DNA of 64,000 nt from Chamaelirium japonicum (taxonomy: Eukaryota > Streptophyta > Magnoliopsida > Liliales > Melanthiaceae), in assembly GCA_947650365.1 (NCBI GenBank), contig OX393551.1, positions 63,601,644 through 63,665,643 of the forward strand. The letters run 5' to 3'. Made by a program: the position numbers and the translations under genes. Positions 1 through 11,878 of the stretch are shown here, piece by piece. The notes beneath the pieces are model-generated. The model did no database searches, had not been told where the DNA came from, and saw only the letters and a list, made by a program, of their open reading frames with translations. The stretch's first letter is position 1; the number at the start of each line of letters is the position of its first letter.

Positions 1-870
1 TGGTGACTCATTTAGAGTTCCATCAAAGTTGATCGGACATTATTTGCTTACCATGGGCAAGTCAATATTTACATATTACAAAAAATTTTGATGGATTGAC
101 CATGTAGAAAAGAAATTTAGACACTTCGGAAGTGTCTGGCATAAGGAACAATTGCTCCTCTTAAACCTCATCCGAAAGATGGTAGTCATGTCAATGACAG
201 TTTCCAATGTAATTCAATGGATTGGCGTTCCAATTAACATAGAAACGAACGGAGTGAGAAATTATCGCTCCCAAGTCCTTCATTCTACCGAAACAAGTAG
301 TATATGTTGAGTTTGAAATATTGAACGATGCCAAACACTCCCTTAATTTCTTAAGACATCAGTCCTTGCCCATGAATGTCTCAAGCAAACAAATTTCCAA
401 TCCCATCTCACCAAAAGAATGGACCCTTGCTCTCACTCCTTATCTTCAATCAACCCTCGAACGACCCCCACCGCCATCCCTATCCCTCTCCAACTACATC
501 CCCTCCTCGCCACCCCGCCCCCCCCCCCCCCCCCCTACGAAAGCCGCAACCAACCACTCTGCCGCCCTCTCTCCTTTGTTTTTCTTTCTTCCTCTTCCTC
601 CTTCAATGATGAGGGTTGACATGTACCTCTTATACCCAAATATATTGTACAGCACCTGTGCCCCGAAACTGCACATTCGATTTGTGTAAGATTCAATAAA
701 CCCTAGTGCCAAAGAAGAGAGAGAGACCTTTTCTTCTAAGTGAAATTCTCTCTCTCTCTCTAGTTCATGAAGAGAGAAGATTATAAGAACGATACTTGGC
801 AGTTACCCCGCGTACTACTGTCTCCAGTACATAGGGCCGTATTGAGGGAAAAGGATGGGGCCAACTCATA
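1..870. other. AT-rich spacer, no gene recognised
   Basis: No convincing coding region or known repeat is visible. There is a C-rich, proline-coding stretch near 440-540 with a poly-C run at about 517-533, and a short (CT)n run near 748-762. Open frames here are low-complexity and look like chance. Confidence 0.5.
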
Positions 871-1740
871 AAAACAAAGTGGACTTTGTGAAAAGCCATT
901 TTCAAAAGATACTTTTAAGCTCTGTCCTGACAATGCTTTGATTTGAGCTCAAACCAATCACCAAAAGACACTTTTACATTAAACCGTGTTGACATATTCA
1001 ACCCTTATCAAACGACTAATATGCCCCTTCCATTACCCCTCTATAAATCAAATTTATAATCTGCTAACTCGAATTGATACTCCATAATCTACTACAGTGA
1101 TTCTAAAGTATCAATTCGGTTGATATTCCCAAATAATTGTAGTTGCACAGTAACTGCTACAGTAAAATCATTACAGCAACTATATTTATACTCTGCTAAC
1201 CCGAATTGATATCCATTCGAGACAATAGAGTATCGATTTGGTTGCTCCAGTGATTTCACTGAAGCTGCACTGTAGCTGGTACAATGTAGCAACCAAATTT
1301 ATACTCTGTTAACCCAAATCATTACTCCATTCAAGCTGCTACAGTGAAATCATTGTAGCGGCCGAATGAATACTCTGCTAACCTGAATTGATACTCCATT
1401 CAGGCAATGGAGTATCAATTCGGTTGCTACAATGAAATCATTGTATCAAACTGAATTGATACTCTATTGCCCCTAATTAGTACTCCAAAATAATTATAGC
1501 TACAGTGAACTCATTATAGCAGCTACAATATTTTGGACCTACTATTGGGATTTTACTGTAGAACGCATGTTGAAAAAAAAAACTATGCAGACGTTTGTTC
1601 TCACTGTATAGCTGCTATAGGGGCAAAATGACCATTTTAAAAAAAAGGGAGAAAACACTTAATGCTCTACGCAAAAGGTAGAGGGGTTTATCAAACTATA
1701 AGGGTAGTTGGAGGGGCCTTAGATCAATAACCCCTAAAAA
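870..1740 (+). repeat. Interspersed repeat family A, copy 1
   Basis: The block is built from alternating motifs such as AATTGATACTC and CTACAGTGAAATCATTGTAGC, the second being nearly palindromic. Its ends reappear inverted near 44050-44680: the segment around 900-1030 (TTTTAAGCTC, GTTGACATATTCAACCC) matches the reverse complement of 44510-44640, and 1670-1735 matches the reverse complement of 44055-44130. No transposase is present, so this looks like a non-autonomous DNA repeat. Exact termini and target duplication were not resolved. Confidence 0.55.
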
Positions 1741-2385
1741 CAATAATAACAACAGATAATGTGATACTTCATAGTTTTTTAAGTTATGGCTACAGAAGGC
1801 ACTATCAAAAGCCTGCCCAACAGCCTTCTTACCTCTTTGTTAGGGCCCAGTTGGACCCCGAGAATTATAATTCCTGGGAAAGGTAGAGAACATTATCAGA
1901 CAGTGGACGAAAGACATCGAATACACAACATACCAAGCATGTGAGATGGCAAAATGCCCCTCATCTCAACCATGGTTCAGTCCATTCACATGTAAATCAT
2001 GATCACACCACAACTTCCTCCCCCTCGATCATTCTCATCTGCAACCTGCAAACAGGATAGTGTTAACCACTCAGTGAAGACATCACAAATACAAAACATA
2101 TAAGGTATGCGGGGCGGGGGGGCAAAGATATATGTATGCCTTGTCATGGAGAGGACACAGGTATGGGCCCAATCCTGGGAGTTGCAAGTCCCAAGAAAAG
2201 AACATAACCTAATTGCAATCGCAAGTGAAAATATATTCTAAACTGCAACTTCCCCATCGAGTCATTCTCATCTGCAACCTCCAAAGTAACCTACATCTTA
2301 ACTTGATGATTCATACAAGCTGTGTATAAACAGCTATCCCAGTATATAACAAAGGTAAGAGATTGCTATCAGTTTTTTTCTTCCT
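1741..2385. other. Spacer with duplicated exon-like segments
   Basis: On the minus strand two short segments, about 2030-2056 and 2248-2276, both read GTTGCAGATGAGAATGA directly after an AG that resembles a splice acceptor. They could be alternative 3' exons of a minus-strand gene, perhaps 3' untranslated exons of the YOS1 gene to the right, or a small local duplication. No function can be given. Confidence 0.25.
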
Positions 2386-2386
2386 T

Positions 2387-3240
2387 TCCTTTTTTTTTTT
2401 CGGAACAAGAAGCTCAAATGACTTGTGCTCCGCAGTCGATCCCCTCTCTGATAAAACAAGCCTTGGTGGTTGTTACAATGTATTACATCCGAAACTCTTT
2501 AGCAAATTAGACATGGACTCGAGAGATAAGATTGCCCATTAACTCTTTCACGCAATGGTTGACTCCTGACCAGGCTGACCTATAAAAATCTAGCCCGACG
2601 TTCTTCACAGGTTATAGACTCTCTTCAGCAGGATACCCATCTGGCCTGAAACATTCACATCAGCCCATTCTGTAATGTTTACAAGATCTCCCTTGGAATC
2701 AAATACCAATTTTGCATGAGGTGCCCCAGGTTGCAAAGCGTGGTTCTTGAATTTGTTCGCCACCATATCAAGACCTTATCTCACCACGACATCCACCGAT
2801 ACAATTACTTGATAGGATTGCATGCCCTTTCAATAATCATACACTAAACTTTTTAAGTTCCAGTCGACTACCATTTCATCATGAACTTCTGCCTCCAATT
2901 AAAATCATGCCTAGCTAGCATGGTGTTGTGGAGATTTGCTATTTCGTGTAGTTGGCGATTAACAACTTCACATAATCTATCAATTTCCTTGAACCATGTG
3001 AGACCCCGATTCTAGCTTTAATTCTTTCGCTTGAAGAAAAATACTCCCCTTATCAACATGGTACTCCTCTCTACCCAGGCCATGCTAAAAAGTTCTTTTC
3101 TTACTTCCCTACTTTTCCAATCATTGACTCTACGAGACGACGGTTCCAAGACATACAAACCACCTACATGCGCAGGATAGAGTGTATGAAACCATGCACT
3201 CTCTTTTTGGTGGGGCAAGGGTTTCATTCCTCAAGGAAAA
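2387..3240 (-). pseudogene. Possible decayed LINE ORF2 end
   Basis: A T-run at about 2387-2400 would be the poly(A) tail of a minus-strand retroposon. Upstream on the minus strand, broken frames (for example 3018-3227 and around 2880-3000, reading EIDRLCEVVNRQLHEIANLH) have the character of the poorly conserved C-terminal part of plant L1 ORF2, after the reverse transcriptase. Several stops interrupt it. No RT motif is visible, so the assignment is weak. Confidence 0.3.
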
Positions 3241-3465
3241 ATAGGTGAACATTTTGCAAGTTTCCTATGTGTTTTGAAACTATCCTTTTCTCCCAAATTA
3301 TTCTTTTTGCATTGAAGGTAACTTGTATATAATATCTAGAGAGAGAAATGGGTTTGAATTTGCTCTAAAGACGAGAGAGAATCTCGTCAAACATTTGCAA
3401 TCCTTGGATGTGCGTTAAAGTTCATGACAAACCCCACCCGTCTTACCTTTTCTCAACCTTCGATC

Positions 3466-3502
3466 TCCCCCACCCCCCCCCCCCCCAAAAAAAAAAAAAA
3501 AA
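3466..3502. repeat. Poly-C / poly-A tract
   Basis: A run of C is followed directly by a run of about 17 A. It is low-complexity sequence, possibly the scar of a retroposon tail. Confidence 0.6.
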
Positions 3503-4467
3503 TGCAACATTACCAAATCGAGCATAAAGCCAAGAGAGACAATTTATACAAGCAGGGTGTGTATGACCCTACATAGTGAGCAGACCAAACAATGGAGGGA
3601 AAAGGGAAAAAAGCATATCCTCTGAAGGTCACCACTGACATCACATCCTGTCTAATGAGTAAGCCATTCTACATAGGCATCTTATCACCATATCAAAACC
3701 ATAAGCCCCCACAACTGCAACATTACTCTTATGATTTGGAGGTCACTTCACCATATTGTACAAAACTATCTGGAGATGTAAAGACACTTTATTGGTTTTA
3801 AACTTTTAGTCTATTCCAATGAAAGAAAGGGAGGACTAGGAAATGGAATAAAGAGGAAAGAAGAAAATAAAGTATTATTGTTTCTCCTATCATATTACTA
3901 AAGTTATGTGTCATGCTCTCATTTATGCGATTATTAAATGTTTCCTCAGCTTTTACCAATAGTTTAATTTTTTCTATAGTTTATAAGTAGGCCTATATAC
4001 ATAAAACCCTTTGCCGCCAAATCTGGAATTGAAGTATTTGGCATGTCAGACACCCATATTGATGTTACTTACTTACTTATGTGACTCATAAACCTACTTT
4101 CTCAAACCCTCTCTCCTCTAAGCCATCCTTAACCCCTATAAAGTAATAGTGATGTATATCCATAGTATCATCTCCAACTCCATATCCCCACTATGCCCCT
4201 GACTGATCCTTTTGCATGCTGGAACAACATGTAGCAATCCCATGGTTTTATAATTAAAGTAAAAGGCTTGATCAAGTTTTCATTTCTGCCAAAGGGGCGT
4301 AAATCGTAGTAGGAAAAAAAGATGATATTTTGTAGAAGTACCAGATCAACAAAATGATTGATTGACATTAAATTATTAAGTGTCTTCCAAGAGCAAAAAT
4401 TATTATGATAGAAGCGAGAAAAATAAAAAAAAGTCCCTCCTCTGTGAACATAAATGTTGGTGGTAGT
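3503..4467. other. AT-rich spacer
   Basis: No domain or known repeat was recognised. The open frames are short and AT-biased. Confidence 0.4.
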
Positions 4468-4470
4468 GAA

Positions 4471-4780
4471 TCCAAACATGGTTGTTCTTAGTGCTACAAA
4501 ACTTCGACCCCGAAAGAGAGAACTTCATAATTTCAAGGATTCTCGTATTTGATAAACTACAGCACAAAGGCTCCAAAAAATAAAAAAACAGAGAAGCATC
4601 ACAAAGGCAACAACAGAACTCTTGATAGTCATGACAAAATTGAGTAGATCCAAACATGCTTGTGCTTATGTGCTACAGAACTTAACCCCGGAAAGAGATA
4701 ACTTCCTAATTTAGAGGATCATCATATTTGATTTTAACTACAACACATTGAAGGGTCCAAACAGAAAATTTACCACAAAG
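4471..4780. repeat. Diverged tandem duplication, about 178 bp
   Basis: TCCAAACATG followed by GTGCTACA, an ACCCCG-AAAGAGA segment and a TATTTGAT segment begins at 4471 and again at 4649. The two units clearly share ancestry but have diverged. Confidence 0.6.
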
Positions 4781-4799
4781 GTTTTCCCAAATGGAGGGG

Positions 4800-5640
4800 G
4801 GGCATAGAAGTTTAGAGTGATTTTTGATAATTATGAATGTCTTTGTATTGAGAACCAAACTACCTATACGATTTTGTAAAGAGAGAAAAGCATATAGATT
4901 TTGTATGCATGAAACAAATCTGATAGATAAGGAAGGCTATAGGGAAAGATTATGTGAATTGTCATTTCCAGTGAGTATTGTAGATAATTATGTAAAGAAA
5001 GAATACAGCATTAAGAATTTGTATACACAAAAAAAATGGGGAAGTTTGACATAAGTCCTTTTTGAGAGAAGACTTTTAGTTGCAGGACACGTTAATTTCA
5101 AAATATAGCTCAAGTCCTTCCCAACGAATATATACTCTTTTTGAAACGAATGTGTACTCTTTCTGAAGACAAATATATACTCTTTTTGAAGACGAATGTA
5201 TACATGTAGGGACCTTAACTAATATAGCAAATTATGATGCCCTGCGGCTAATATTGCAAAATATTTAAGGACCTATGCCTAATTTGCCGGAAAAAAATTG
5301 GTAAATAAGGGAAGGCTAAGAATTTGTAGGCACGAAAAAAAACTGATAAATAAGGCAACAGGGAAAGGTTTTGTTGGTTTAGATATGATAGATATAAAGA
5401 TAATTCATGGGTTGCAATTATTTTTCTATAATATATTGTCATGTCAACATAACACCAATTGAGGATCAAAAATATGGAGCAGATTACAATGGTATGCGCA
5501 TGTACAACGGAGACCAAATGCAACCCAAGTAAGGAGAGGGACTTGTGTTATTATGAATGGATCCAGCAAAGGACTGAACGACCTAAAATAACATTGATGG
5601 AAATTGATATCAAAATATATGAAAAAACTTGCACTAACCC
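4800..5640. other. AT-rich spacer with short direct repeats
   Basis: Around 5120-5205 the motif TATACTCTTTTTGAA recurs three times at roughly 30-bp spacing. No gene was recognised. Confidence 0.4.
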
Positions 5641-5782
5641 GAGTTTAAAACTTTTCTCTTGGGTTGGGCTAGGGTTAAGTAACATGGGTTGAAGGCCGAG
5701 TTGGGTTGGGTTGTGGGTTGAAGGTTCTACAACTTAGGTTGGGCTTGGGTTGACCTCCAACCCGCCCAAGTTACAGCCCTAA
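5640..5782. repeat. Partial hAT-type MITE of GGGTTGGG repeats
   Basis: Degenerate GGGTTGGG and GGTTGAAGG repeats end in CAAGTTACAGCCCTAA, whose reverse complement TTAGGGCTGTAACTTG resembles hAT-type termini. The matching left terminus was not found, so it is probably truncated. Confidence 0.35.
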
Positions 5783-6117
5783 CACCGAAAGCGGGGTGTG
5801 GCCGCCGAAGACAGCCACTGCCATAATGTCAGAGGCGGCGAGGAGTGTCGTCAAAGGCGGTTGCTAACGAAATATTGTTGCCACACTCGAAATATTATCG
5901 CCGCCCTCGAAATATTTTGCATCATCTCGAAATCGTGTGTGCCCTCGGACACGGAGTTTTCGCTAGTTATCAATAAATAAACATCAAAATCAGCCAATAC
6001 TCATAGTCAATGGCTGCCAAACAAGAGTTTATCACACACTTCGACTCATATATCCCAATATACATATCATGACACAAAAGAGATGATCTGCGATCTACTT
6101 CGAGTTACCTCTTAAAA

Positions 6118-6354
6118 TCAGCCTGAAACCAACTTCACAAGAACCATGATGACATTGAGAACTATCAGAGGCACTCTTAGGTATTGGGTTGCATATATTA
6201 AACCTATGAACTGCCCCTTCAGTGACTTTGATCTGCTTTGTCCTGAGACTTCAGAGAAACTCCATCCTCTAGGAGCAAGAAATCTATCCTCATTCAATAT
6301 TGCCAATGCATTTGCAAGAAGCAGAAAACCCTCGAGCAATGTCCACAAGCCCAT
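6118..6354 (-). CDS. YOS1: YOS1/IER3IP1-like ER-Golgi transport protein
   Basis: The 78-residue protein starts MGLWTLLEGFLLLANALAIL and ends IVKLVSG-like with VLVKLVSG, matching the short, highly conserved Yos1/IER3IP1 family along its whole length. In yeast, Yos1 acts with the Yip1-Yif1 complex in budding of COPII vesicles from the ER. Two hydrophobic segments (about residues 2-20 and 55-74) flank a polar loop that contains the conserved NEDRFLAPRGW motif. The methionine at 6354 is chosen because homology begins there; the longer frame upstream starts in what looks like an intron. On the minus strand TTTTGTGCAG lies 3 bases before the ATG, a good splice acceptor, so a 5' untranslated intron is likely. 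AGAG/GTAACT lies 8 bases after the stop and looks like a donor for a 3' untranslated intron; at that distance it should not trigger nonsense-mediated decay. The reading frame is intact. Confidence 0.9.
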   Translation of the reverse strand: MGLWTLLEGFLLLANALAILNEDRFLAPRGWSFSEVSGQSRSKSLKGQFIGLIYATQYLRVPLIVLNVIMVLVKLVSG

Positions 6355-6439
6355 TCCTGCACAAAATGCTTCAAATGCTTCAATAGGAAAACAGCTTGCG
6401 CCTAATAAATGCACAGATAATCACATATATACAACATAA

Positions 6440-6525
6440 CCATCAAGCCATGTCCCATCTATTTGGGGTCGGCTTTATGAAACCATCTTCGCCATTCCTT
6501 TCTATTTAGGGCTATATCTAATCAC
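6440..6525 (-). repeat. RTE-type LINE/SINE 3' end fragment
   Basis: CATGTCCCATCTATTTGGGG followed by TCGGCTTTATGAAACCATCTTCGCC is a very widespread plant sequence from the 3' end of RTE-clade LINEs and their SINEs, here in reverse orientation. A second diverged copy lies at about 10695-10785. Confidence 0.6.
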
Positions 6526-7337
6526 ATATATACACCACAACCGGTTAAATGTGCAATGAATTTTCACATTATTGGGTTTTAGGGAACCAAAAGAATATTA
6601 ACCAAAGATATCTTAACAAAGTAGCTGGCCAACTGGCTATCCTGATTACATATACCATTACATGTCGAAGCTAAAAAGAGGAAACAAATACAAGAATAAT
6701 CCAATCAAGAAAACAATTAGATAAAAAAATCAGAGAACATAACTTTTTACAGGAAGAGAAATCATGAGTTACTATAAAGAAAAGATATACTGACTAGTGT
6801 ATGCTTTCAGCATTTTGAACTCCTTTAAGCAAATCTAGAGTGGAGTACTTAATTGAAAATTCAAGGGAAGGGCTAGGCATATGAAGTTTATGAATGAAGT
6901 TTTATGTCCTTATAAGTGCTGAGCCCCACATCACTTTAACATATAATTAGAAAGATTAGACTTTATCACAGCAAGTGCCAAAAACATGGCAGCAAATAGA
7001 GAAATTAGATACAACTCACCATGTGGAACCACTAGAAAGATATTGACACCTCAAATAAGTTGGACGATCTGGTAGGAATGCTAGAAATTTAGTGCAAGGA
7101 TCTTTCGCATCAGGCATCTAATGAAGATTTGAAAAAGGAAAATTGCACAATAGTGCATCCCATGATTCCCATCGTTGCAAGATTTGAAAACAAACTAATC
7201 ATGGGCAATCAAACCATAGAAGACCAAATATCATTCAAGGCTTCTTACCAATCTACAAGAGGCGTTCAATATAAGATCTAATAAGTTAACTGTAAAATAA
7301 TCATCATTTGAGTATAAGACCCTATCTGTTCAATAAA
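6526..7337. other. AT-rich spacer, no gene recognised
   Basis: There are no domains, tandem repeats or convincing termini. It could be the first intron or upstream region of the YOS1 gene on the minus strand. Confidence 0.35.
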
Positions 7338-7345
7338 GACAAAGG

Positions 7346-7999
7346 CTATACAGTCAAAGTCGGTAGTCGGCCCCTAGTCGACCAAGGGCCGACTAGGATT
7401 AGTCGGGACTAATTCGGGACTAGTCAACCAAAACTTATTCTAACCCCTCCCCCCTCCCTAAACATATATGATATATGAACTAGCATAAATGTCAATAAGT
7501 ATATAATATTAGTCGATCAATAACAATGCATGCCTTCACACTTCATAGCATGAGTAGAAATACATAAGTAACAAACACAGTTGTATTGGCTTCATGCCCA
7601 TGTCAGAAGACTCAAAACTAAGAATTCATCACAATATTTGTTTGTTGATGCTTAATCTGTGAACAACCCCAATTTTGATTATAGGGTTATATGGATATCA
7701 ACAAATAAGCAATAATTATTTGTCTATGTTTTTATCTCAGATTCTCAGGTCCTCAACAGATGATTATAGGGAAGAGTCATTGTTGCGACTCAAGACTTCG
7801 AAGCAATGCAAAAAAATTCAAACAAAATTACTTACAAAGACTTCTTGTAAAAAAAAAAAATTTACTTGCATAAAGCCGCTTGGAGACTAGTCGGGATTCC
7901 GCCCAGCTATAAAAGAATCGGAATTAGTCGGTCGACAAAATACCGATTGGGGACTAGTTGGAGACTAGCCGCTGACTAGTCCCAATTTTGATAACATAG
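7346..7999. mobile_element. Non-autonomous hAT-like element
   Basis: The 654-bp element is flanked by a perfect 8-bp direct repeat GACAAAGG (7338-7345 and 8000-8007), as expected for hAT insertion. Its ends, CTATACAGTCAAAGTCGG and the reverse complement CTATGTTATCAAAATTGG, match at about 13 of 18 positions. Both subterminal regions hold short degenerate repeats of the type GGGACTAGTCG. No transposase is encoded; the open frame at 7675-7890 has no recognisable domain. Confidence 0.7.
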
Positions 8000-8007
8000 G
8001 ACAAAGG

Positions 8008-9520
8008 ATCTCGTGGTACACCTATATTAACAATGTGGATCAAATGCCTTGTTATCAATGGCTAAAAAAAGTGGCATTGAAATATGACTATCGATCACAC
8101 TAAACGTGATGGTGGACTCCAAAAAGTGACATAAATAGGGATAGTCAATCACATACACGCAACGTGGGTGTCCACCATAAGATGTTGGAGACCCAACGAT
8201 GGCATGTGGAGATGTTCAAGTCAAGATATTAAGATTAGAGTTGCAGAAGAATTGAACTGATAAAATAATCTTAAAAAGGGGCTTATGATTAGGTCTACCA
8301 ATCACTGTAGGCTCTCTTTGGTTTCAAGTTGATGAAAATCAGATTTTATTTTTTTATTTATTTTTCCCTTTCAGCAAAATTATTGTTTTTGCTCCTATGT
8401 ATTTTTTACTATTTTGCCCCGGGTGGACTCAATTTTGTTTGCTTTCGATCAACTGTATCCAAGATTCGATAGGAGTCCTGTATTGATTTTTGTGCTAGCT
8501 CGGGTGAGGGGGATGTTCCACCAAACATGAACCATTGTGTGTGTATATACGTGTACCCAAGTGATTAGGATAGGTGCTCTTGATCCGACTTAAGTTGTGC
8601 TCAATCTATGACGGGCATTTTATTTTTGAGTCATCTTGGACCCATTATTGGACTCGGCTTAAAATCATTAAGTCATTATTGGACTTAAATCCGTTTAAGA
8701 CTATTGGACCTAATTTAAACCCCTTGGAGAGAAACCATATAAGTTATCCCCCTCCCCCTCTTTGGGAATTACACAAGACCCCTGCAGGATTCATTATCCC
8801 AAACATATCTCCCCTCCCCCTTTCTCCTCTCTCTATCTATATCTCAAGTTGTGACCCCTCTTCTCTCTCCCTTTTTCTCCTCTTCTCCATTTTTTCCCTC
8901 TTTCTCATCTTCATCTCCAAACTTTTTCTCTTCCCCATGGAATCCTTTCCTCTTCTAATGGACATCAATAACCACCCCCCACGCCCCTTTCTATCCCATG
9001 GTTATGCATTCATTGAGGAAGAAAGCAACTCTTGTAGTGTTGTCCATGCACTGATTATTCCTTTTCTCAGTTACTTTAGTCCTTCTTTCTTAACCACCAC
9101 TCGAATCACCTTCTACTCCACCCACATTTTATTTATTGCCATAGTTTTGTCCTTGCACTATTTATCTTTCTACCTCGAGGTATCTTCATCCGACTTCTAT
9201 CTTCGACTTTTTCTCAAACCACCTCCTACCCCATCCACCATCCTCTTGATACGAGATTGTTTGTGGACTAACACTTGCACAAAAGATGCTTCATAAAAGG
9301 CCCTACGTGATCCATCGTGACAACTTGACCATTCTTCTTAACATATTCGGCATTGGGTATACTCTTTCCTTGTACAAGATTTTTCATAAACTCCAAAAAG
9401 CCCTCTTACTCAACTCATTTCATATCTATCATTTGGTCTCATTTAGTGTGATAAAAGCCTAGAACCCATAGTTTGAGCCCCAAGTGCATCCTACTTAAAT
9501 CATTTTGGAATTCACCATTT
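8008..9520. other. Spacer with a C/T-rich block
   Basis: A long open frame (8574-9296) exists, but its composition is dominated by CT-rich DNA at 8740-8940 and it shows no recognisable domain. The order (a TATAAG-like box near 8738, then a pyrimidine leader) resembles an LTR or a 5' leader, but I could not find matching ends. Confidence 0.3.
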
Positions 9521-9524
9521 ATCG

Positions 9525-9715
9525 GTTCGGCTGACACTAGTTTCGGTATTTTTAAAAATAAATAAATAAATTTGTCGATACCGACCGATACGACTGTATA
9601 GGCCGATACAGGCCAAGTACCGGTATCTGTAAGGAATTAGTACCGATACAGGCCGATGGTAGAAAAACTGAGTCGAAACGGCCGATACGACTCGGCGTCA
9701 CCGAGTTTTGAAACC
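9525..9715. repeat. Degenerate GGCCGATAC repeat block
   Basis: Short units such as GGCCGATAC and its relatives recur on both strands, and the block ends in GAGTTTTGAAACCACG. This pattern is typical of subterminal repeats in plant hAT MITEs. Only one end could be guessed. Confidence 0.4.
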
Positions 9716-9827
9716 ACGAACTTGTTTGTTAACTTTCTTTCAAAAGGGCCTCTGGATTCGTACAAAGCCCGATCCGCCTCGAAAAAAAAACTTTCACACC
9801 AGAAATCCAGATCGGAATCGCTCCGAA

Positions 9828-10019
9828 ATGTCGGATCCCATAGATGCGAAGGGATTCAAGGAGGTGGATCGGCTGATTGAGCGGAACGCTACCAAAATCG
9901 AAACCCTAGCTCGTACAGGCGAGATGATTAAGCATGCATACCTTACAAAGATCGGACGAGGAGAAGCGAGAGGGAACGCTGCTGCAAATCCACCGAGACT
10001 CTTACCTGCTAAGCTTTAG
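9828..10019 (+). CDS. Short open frame, unknown; possible exon fragment
   Basis: The frame starts at a reasonable ATG (MSDPIDAKGFKEVDRLIERN) and encodes 63 charged, helix-prone residues with no domain I recognise. About 300 bases downstream a second exon-like stretch (10308-10398) reads TEELAEQLMLEWVPTGSWDV before a stop, and a piece of it (ACAATTGATGCTTGAGTGGG) is repeated at 10092. The two could be exons of one small gene, or gene fragments carried by a transposon. The poly-C run at 10121-10138 lies between them. Confidence 0.3.
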   Translation: MSDPIDAKGFKEVDRLIERNATKIETLARTGEMIKHAYLTKIGRGEARGNAAANPPRLLPAKL

Positions 10020-10449
10020 CCCCACTATGAATGTTATGGAGAAGTAAATGTTTCACCCACCCGGGCAGGGGGACAGGGTATGGGTGGCGAAACAATTGAT
10101 GCTTGAGTGGGGTCCGTCTATCCCCCCCCCCCCCCCCTCCAGTCGGTGGGCCCGGTCGGTGGGCCCAACATGAATCCCAAACACACGATGGCTGCCAACC
10201 CATCATGAATCGTACTCTAGCCAACCGCGTGCGGCCGTGATGCGTGATGTGGGTCGGGCCCACCAACCAGGGCCGACAGACTGTAGGAAATTTGAATCCC
10301 TAGGGACAGAGGAGTTGGCAGAACAATTGATGCTTGAGTGGGTTCCAACGGGCTCTTGGGATGTTTCACTGTTCTCGGAGCTTCTAGCTGCCATATAGGC
10401 TGGGGGATTGAAGATGATAATCACCGTACGGACAAATATTGTGCTATGT

Positions 10450-11590
10450 CGGTCCTCTTAGATACCTGGATCTCGTTAATTTGATTGATGATGTCGTGTC
10501 GAAAGCATCCAATTTAGGAGCAAACATGATTATGGATGGTTATCGTCCTCTACTCAATCTCTATCATTTTGTGTGTGTGTGTGTAACATTCAAGGGTATT
10601 GTTGTTTAGGATTTAAGATAGATAACATGGGATATTGTTGTTTAGGATTTAAGACAGGATAGAAAATCCCGATGTTTCCCATTTTTTAAAAATTACCGAC
10701 CATAACCATCAACCCATGTCCAATCTACTTGGGATTGACTTTATGAAATCATCATTCGTTTATGTTTATAGCTATATCTATCGTCAATGAAAGTTTTTGC
10801 ATATCTAAAGTTCGAATGAGAAAGGTTGATGGCTGATGTTAGGTTGAAAGCCACTTATAAAAAAACTTATTAAAAACAGTCGGTATACATACAAAATTCG
10901 AGCCGCCCCTATAAAAGGAAACATATTTAAGCCATTCAAAGTCATAATCAATGTAAGTTCCTAATTTGATTTGCTTCCAACTCTTTTGTCCAATCTATTT
11001 TATGTTTATGAATTGTGCATATATAATTCCCCAAGAAATTCTTTGATTTTTACTTCTATTGAAATCAATTTCTTTTATGGTGCGTACTTTAAGGGCCTTT
11101 TTTATGTGTTTGCAATCGGGGTGGCGGCGCAATTTTTTATTTATTTGGTTCGTTTGTTTCATAATATAATCTTTTTGAGGTGCAATTTTTTTGGACCAAA
11201 ATAGAGTGATTTAGAAAAGAAATGGTACTCATGTAATCCGATTACTATTATTATATTTTTTGCACCTTTTAATGTCTCCATCTGTGACTCTATTATTGTT
11301 TCCACCCACTATTCAAGGTTTTATAGTCTTTGAGGAGATCACTATATAAAAACAATCTTCTCGATAAAGACCTCAATGGCAACACAGTGGCAATAAACCT
11401 ATTTTCCCCCCTCTTTTCATATACTTTTTCCTTTCCTTTCCTTATCTGTATGCATACTAGTGCATGCCTATGCCTATGGGCACTCAAACGGCCGCCTTCG
11501 GTGGCAACACACCCCTAACCTGCAACGACGAAATCTCATATGGATTTTTCTAAAGAAATAATCGGGATTTTTTCTGAAAAACTTAACATG
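10450..11590. other. AT-rich spacer with an RTE-type fragment
   Basis: Apart from CCATGTCCAATCTACTTGGG and its neighbourhood at 10695-10785, a diverged relative of the repeat at 6440-6525, nothing was recognised. A (GT)n run lies at 10570-10584, and TTGTTGTTTAGGATTTAAGA is repeated at about 10601 and 10636. Confidence 0.4.
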
Positions 11591-11599
11591 GCCTGTAAG

Positions 11600-11835
11600 C
11601 ATGGAGGATAGCAAGGGGATCCATTTTTTTTTTTCTGAAAACGGGCGGCTGGAGCGACGGAATCAAGGAAGGGGGGAGAAGATCAGACCATGCCCAATTG
11701 ATTTGCTACACTTAACACGGTCTGGAAGGATGGAGGATCGCGAGGGAATCAAGATTTTTCCTGAAAATGGAGTTGCTGGAGCGACGAAATCGGAGAGGGG
11801 GGGGGGGGGGGGGGGGGGGATGACGCCTCGCGAGG
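11600..11835 (+). repeat. Tandem duplication, about 125 bp, with poly-G
   Basis: A unit made of ATGGAGGAT, a TTTTTCTGAAAA segment and CTGGAGCGACGAAATC-like sequence occurs twice (about 11600-11710 and 11728-11820). The second copy ends in a run of about 20 G. Confidence 0.6.
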
Positions 11836-11878
11836 GACGAGGAGCATTTTTGTCTGCCCAATTAATTTGTTGCACTTT

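Noticed and set aside
8574-9296. 240-residue open frame
   Set aside because: It has low-complexity composition from CT-rich DNA, no recognisable domain and no splice or promoter context that supports a gene.
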